The notes below the pieces were generated by a model. The model saw only the letters and a program-made list of their open reading frames with translations. It did not search any database and had not been told where the DNA came from. Below are positions 60,488 to 64,000 of a DNA stretch of 64,000 nt, piece after piece. The position numbers were made by a program, and so were the translations under genes. The stretch's first letter is position 1. Every line of letters begins with the position of its first letter. Source of the DNA: Citrus sinensis (Eukaryota; Streptophyta; Magnoliopsida; Sapindales; Rutaceae); the NCBI RefSeq assembly GCF_022201045.2, contig NC_068561.1:22016501-22080500 (forward strand), in the 5' to 3' direction.

Positions 60488-62301
60488 CTAAGACTCAAAT
60501 TGTTTGCCTTCAAAGGTCTGCCCAAAGTTCCAATTCTTAGGAGCAACATTATAAGATGTAACCGTGAGGCCATCACTAGTGGTGACCTCAAATGAGAGAG
60601 GTTGATTTTTCAGATTGGCATTTATGTGCCAGTTTTGGCCCCAATTCCGACCCATTGGAAGCCAACCGGTTCTTGAACCCTTGATCTTCACTGCAACCAC
60701 ATCTCCAGCACCTGCAACATTGCTGATCAACGCTGAAATGAAGATATCCGAACCATCAATCGTAAATCGAATGCCTCCTTCCTTTCTGCACTTTATCCTA
60801 TGCCAACAAAAATCAACATGTATGAGGAAAGGGAAATCCTTTCAAGATTACAATATGCTTACAACCAAAATACGAGTTCCCCAACAAAAACAGTGTAAAA
60901 GTATTTAGATCAACTTCAAAAAGAAGAAATTGGAACTCGGAAGACAGCTTTACGTCAAGAAAAAGCAAGGAAAGGGTAGAATTAACAATAGTAGGAAATT
61001 GAAATTTTAAACATTGGAGCAAAGGTAAAGAACAAAACCAGATTTTCTTAATTCATTAGGGTAGCCCCTACCACTATCATTCCACAAAGGATCTTCAAAT
61101 AACTGTGTCTGTGATTACACTGAGGTGGTTAAGACGAACAAAGAGCTAGTGTTAGAACCACTTCTTTGGCCAGATCATCAAAAAATTAGCACAAATGTAC
61201 AACTGCATGGGTGGGATGCAACCATATAGTAGGTGCCATCTCTATAGCATTTATTGGCATGTTCTTATTCAATCTGAAGACCAGTACCTACACTAATGTT
61301 GCATCATATCCCATTTCCTTATACACATCATGGAAAATTATTACACGATGAAGTAAAATAGAGGCAAAGGAAGACAGCTGCACGCATGAAATGACCTAGA
61401 AATGGTCCTTGTTATAAATGCTTCAGATCATTGTCATAATTTATCGCAGTCTCCAATCTCATGCAATTCTCAACTCACACACCAGATAGTCAAATTTCAA
61501 GACATCTACTTCATACGATCAACCTCTGGGGTTATATACTCACTGCCTTGCGACACCCAAAAAAAAAAAAAAAAAGCAGCAATAATTATCCAAAAACAAT
61601 CACCCCTGTAAACTTTGCCCCTTGTCCTTTGGTTTATTCTAAGAAATTTCAGAAAACGAAGCTCGAGTTTGAGAGTGATTCACTAATTCTACAAGGAAAT
61701 GACCAAACGCTAACCCTTCTTTATTATTGCTACCGGATAGATGAATAGAAAAACGATTTTGATGATATTAATTAAATGCAGGACTTAAAATTAAAATAAA
61801 ATTATACCTGCGGTACTGGACGGGCATGTTGCCAGCTTTCCAAATGGCGATTTTCTCGAAAGCCTCGATGGGAAGAACAAAATGCTTATTAGGAGGATTA
61901 CAGTGGCCACCGCCATCGGGGTTAAAACCGTAATTAGGAGCACAAAAGTTAGTGACAGTGACAATTATAGACGTTCCAGGAATGCACCATCGGATATCCT
62001 CGACACAGCGGAGCTCAAAGCAGGCGCCGCAGATCTGGCCGCGCTCGAAGAGAATCTCAGACAGTCCAGCGGTGGCCTGACCGTAGCCGGCCTTTTCGAG
62101 GTCGCCGTACCCGCACGCGCCGCCCACCTTGTCACGGGGATCGGAGGCCGCGTAGAAAGTGGCGCGTGCCGGCCGCCACTCGGATTGCGATGGGGGAGAC
62201 GTGGAAGTGAAGTTGTAGTTGTAGTGTGAGGTGACTGTTGTCGGTGCTGGTGTGAACAGAAGCAGCAGTTGTATTACAAGAGTTAACAGTTGTGGCGACA
62301 T
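60488..62301 (-). CDS. EXPA13: Alpha-expansin, EXPA13 type
   Basis: Two minus-strand exons, 62301-61808 and 60797-60488, encode 267 residues. Expansins loosen cell walls at acid pH without hydrolysis. Residues 1 to about 25 are a signal peptide ([20 protein letters not shown]). The first domain, a GH45-like barrel, holds the Cys set and [24 protein letters not shown] and [20 protein letters not shown]. The C-terminal domain is the CBM63-type wall-binding part, with GRNWGQNWH and [19 protein letters not shown]. The HFD motif of most alpha-expansins reads HFV (in [20 protein letters not shown]). I recall the same in Arabidopsis EXPA13, so it is a clade trait. Intron of 1010 bp. Confidence 0.94.
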
Positions 62302-62655
62302 TTTTTGTTTGGCAGAGCGAAAACAGTTTTCAATTCATTCATTTAGACAAATGAGGTTTTTGATTGCTTTTTTCCCTCTTCTTTTTACGTCTTTGTTGGA
62401 ACTTTGAAAAGACCAATATGTCCCTCTTGAGTGTTTTATTTTATTATTTATGCATGACATGGGAGGGTATAAAAAGAATAAAATGGAATTTTTTAATCCA
62501 TTATGATTGATGAGGGAAAGGATATCAGATATGCCCACACACTGTAGGAATGTGAAATTGCTGTCTGTTTTATTGGAATTTTATGAAATGTATTCCCAGT
62601 TAAAAATATCTTAATTTCATAATTGATGTTTTATATTCATCCTAATAGCCCTTCT

Positions 62656-63139
62656 TAGTGTATATTTAGTATAACTTATTTAGTGATCATAAATTTAATT
62701 TTTTTTAATTGTTATTTAGTTTTTTCTTATTAAACTTTTAAAAATTAAGACTTTTATATAACTTTTTAAGTAGAGCTTATATTAATAAAAATTTTACACA
62801 GAGAATTTTTACATAAAAATTTTAGTTATTTAGTTGTTAATGTGAACTTTTATTAAAAGTTATAAAATTACTTTCGTAGACAAACTTTTTAAAGTTATAT
62901 TATGCAAAGAATAAAATAAAATTGTTAAATAAGTAAATGATACTTCAAATATTTTAACATTTAAAAAAAAATACAACCTCTACTCCCAAAAATTAAAATT
63001 TGAGCCTTTATTAGTAGAGACAAAATAATTTATTTAATTTTTATAATCTATTAGAAAAACAACCAAACGATAATAAAAATTTTGAGATTAAATAAACACT
63101 TATACTTACTAGATAAACCATACCAAATGAGCACTAAAT
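62656..63139. mobile_element. AT-rich MITE-like repeat
   Basis: The left end TTAGTGTATATTTAGTATAA resembles the reverse complement of the right end, TTTAGTGCTCATTTGGTATG, over about 35 imperfect bases. The interior is very AT-rich and matches part of 21.55-21.80 kb in inverse orientation. TTA/TAA at the extreme ends hints at a Tourist-like (PIF/Harbinger) MITE, but a clean TSD was not seen. Confidence 0.55.
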
Positions 63140-64000
63140 TAAGTTATTTTATTTTTACTAACAAAAATTCATAATAATAAAAATTTTATTTAAATAAACT
63201 CAATTTTAAAAATTATATGAAACGAAACCTTAATTAGAAAATATATACATATCGAGTGGGAACCATGTTTCATAAAATTGGAATATGACTTAGCTAATAG
63301 TGCGCCTGAGTTACCACCGGTCCAGAATGTAATTTATAATTTAGTTGTTACGCTTGGTAATAATTTGGCCATTGTATTATATTCAATTTTTTTTTTTTTT
63401 CTGAAATCTGAAATCATTTCTTATCTGTTTATTTTTCACCAACTTATTTAAACTGCGACACCTCAGTATTTATAATTTCAAATTTTGGTAGCTCGGTTAA
63501 TTTAAATCCAATACCAAAACAAGAAGTCAAAATCCCTTGGGTGGAATAAATACTATTATATGAGCTCATGGGCACATGGCAAACCATTTAAAAGCGATAA
63601 AAATTAAAAAGAAAAAAGAGAAAAGAAAAAGAAAATCGTGTTACTACAAATATTCACAACCAAAATTCAGAAAAACGCGTTACTACAAAATCTCCTACAA
63701 AATCTGACAACTACCTTCCGAAAGGTCAAATGAAAATTGTACAGCTAATTCCCCTTTGATTGTGGGGGAACCTCTTTTCGATTGCTCGAACCTACTTTGG
63801 ATTACTCCACAGCCGCCCCGCCCGAACTTCCATTTATTGTTATGAGGGACCAATCTGTGACCAAGACATCTACTATGGGCTACTAAGACTGCACACGGTT
63901 GCCATTCATTACCCTTCCCTAGCCATTTCCCAATTCATGCGCCACATTATGGAATTTCATCTTTAAAAGACGCAGCAACATTTCACCTTAAAAAGTAGCA
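63140..64000. other. Right edge of window, no gene assigned
   Basis: AT-rich to about 63.65 kb, then more balanced composition. A plus-strand frame at 63760-63966 has mixed composition but no recognised family. The segment could be the edge of a gene outside the window. Confidence 0.4.

Noticed and set aside
63760-63966. Plus-strand 68-codon frame at the window edge
   Set aside because: Unrecognised, no splice or promoter support. It may belong to a gene beyond the window but cannot be called.

Overview
The window is nuclear DNA from a eudicot plant: intron-rich genes with GT-AG junctions, long AT-rich intergenic DNA, many microsatellites, and small class II transposons and SINE-like repeats. 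The phytoene synthase N-terminus and the overall gene set look like Citrus or a close Rutaceae relative. That is my recall of the family, not a search result.

Layout. 190-1198 (+): phi-class glutathione S-transferase of the GSTF12/TT19 type. 2143-6507 (-): phytoene synthase, six exons. 7319-8215: 897-bp hAT transposon with perfect 8-bp target duplications, carrying only the transposase C-terminus. 10724-13367 (+): SET-domain methyltransferase, SDG40 type. 13566-14377 (-): an apparent polycistronic snoRNA gene, with a telobox promoter, one H/ACA-type hairpin and three C/D-box snoRNA copies. 16140-20001 (+): sucrose synthase of the SUS5/6/7 clade, with a GC-AG intron near its end. 20.5-22.9 kb: a diverged intergenic duplication interrupted by an AT-rich repeat. 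23740-26289 (+): ALIS/CDC50 subunit of P4-ATPase flippases. 27024-29671 (-): secreted protein resembling bacterial class III periplasmic binding proteins, with a 14-nt microexon. 32324-35626 (-): NAC factor of the NAC045/NAC086 clade with a hydrophobic C-terminal tail. 37821-37947: SINE. 40756-46316 (-): PH-RCC1-FYVE-BRX (PRAF) protein. 47241-49332: 2.1-kb Mutator-like element with 80-bp TIRs and a 9-bp TSD. It carries an F-box/LRR gene fragment and a 30-bp palindromic repeat array, so it is a Pack-MULE. 56695-57795 (+): AXY9-type xyloglucan acetylation protein, single exon. 60488-62301 (-): alpha-expansin, EXPA13 type.

How the genes relate. They do not form an operon-like unit. The order GSTF12-PSY-SDG40, then NAC045/086, then AXY9-EXPA13 matches what I recall of two separate Arabidopsis blocks (At5g17220-17260 and At3g03200-03220), so the window probably keeps an ancestral block that was duplicated and fractionated in Arabidopsis. 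Two neighbours, the SUS5/6-clade sucrose synthase and the NAC045/086-clade factor, have phloem sieve-element roles in Arabidopsis. AXY9 and EXPA13 are both cell-wall genes.

The strongest non-protein signals are the snoRNA cluster, the Pack-MULE with its palindromic array, and the paired G-boxes at 38.35 kb in front of no recognisable gene. All exon coordinates were read by eye from splice motifs and protein-family continuity. Reading frame was checked across every junction.
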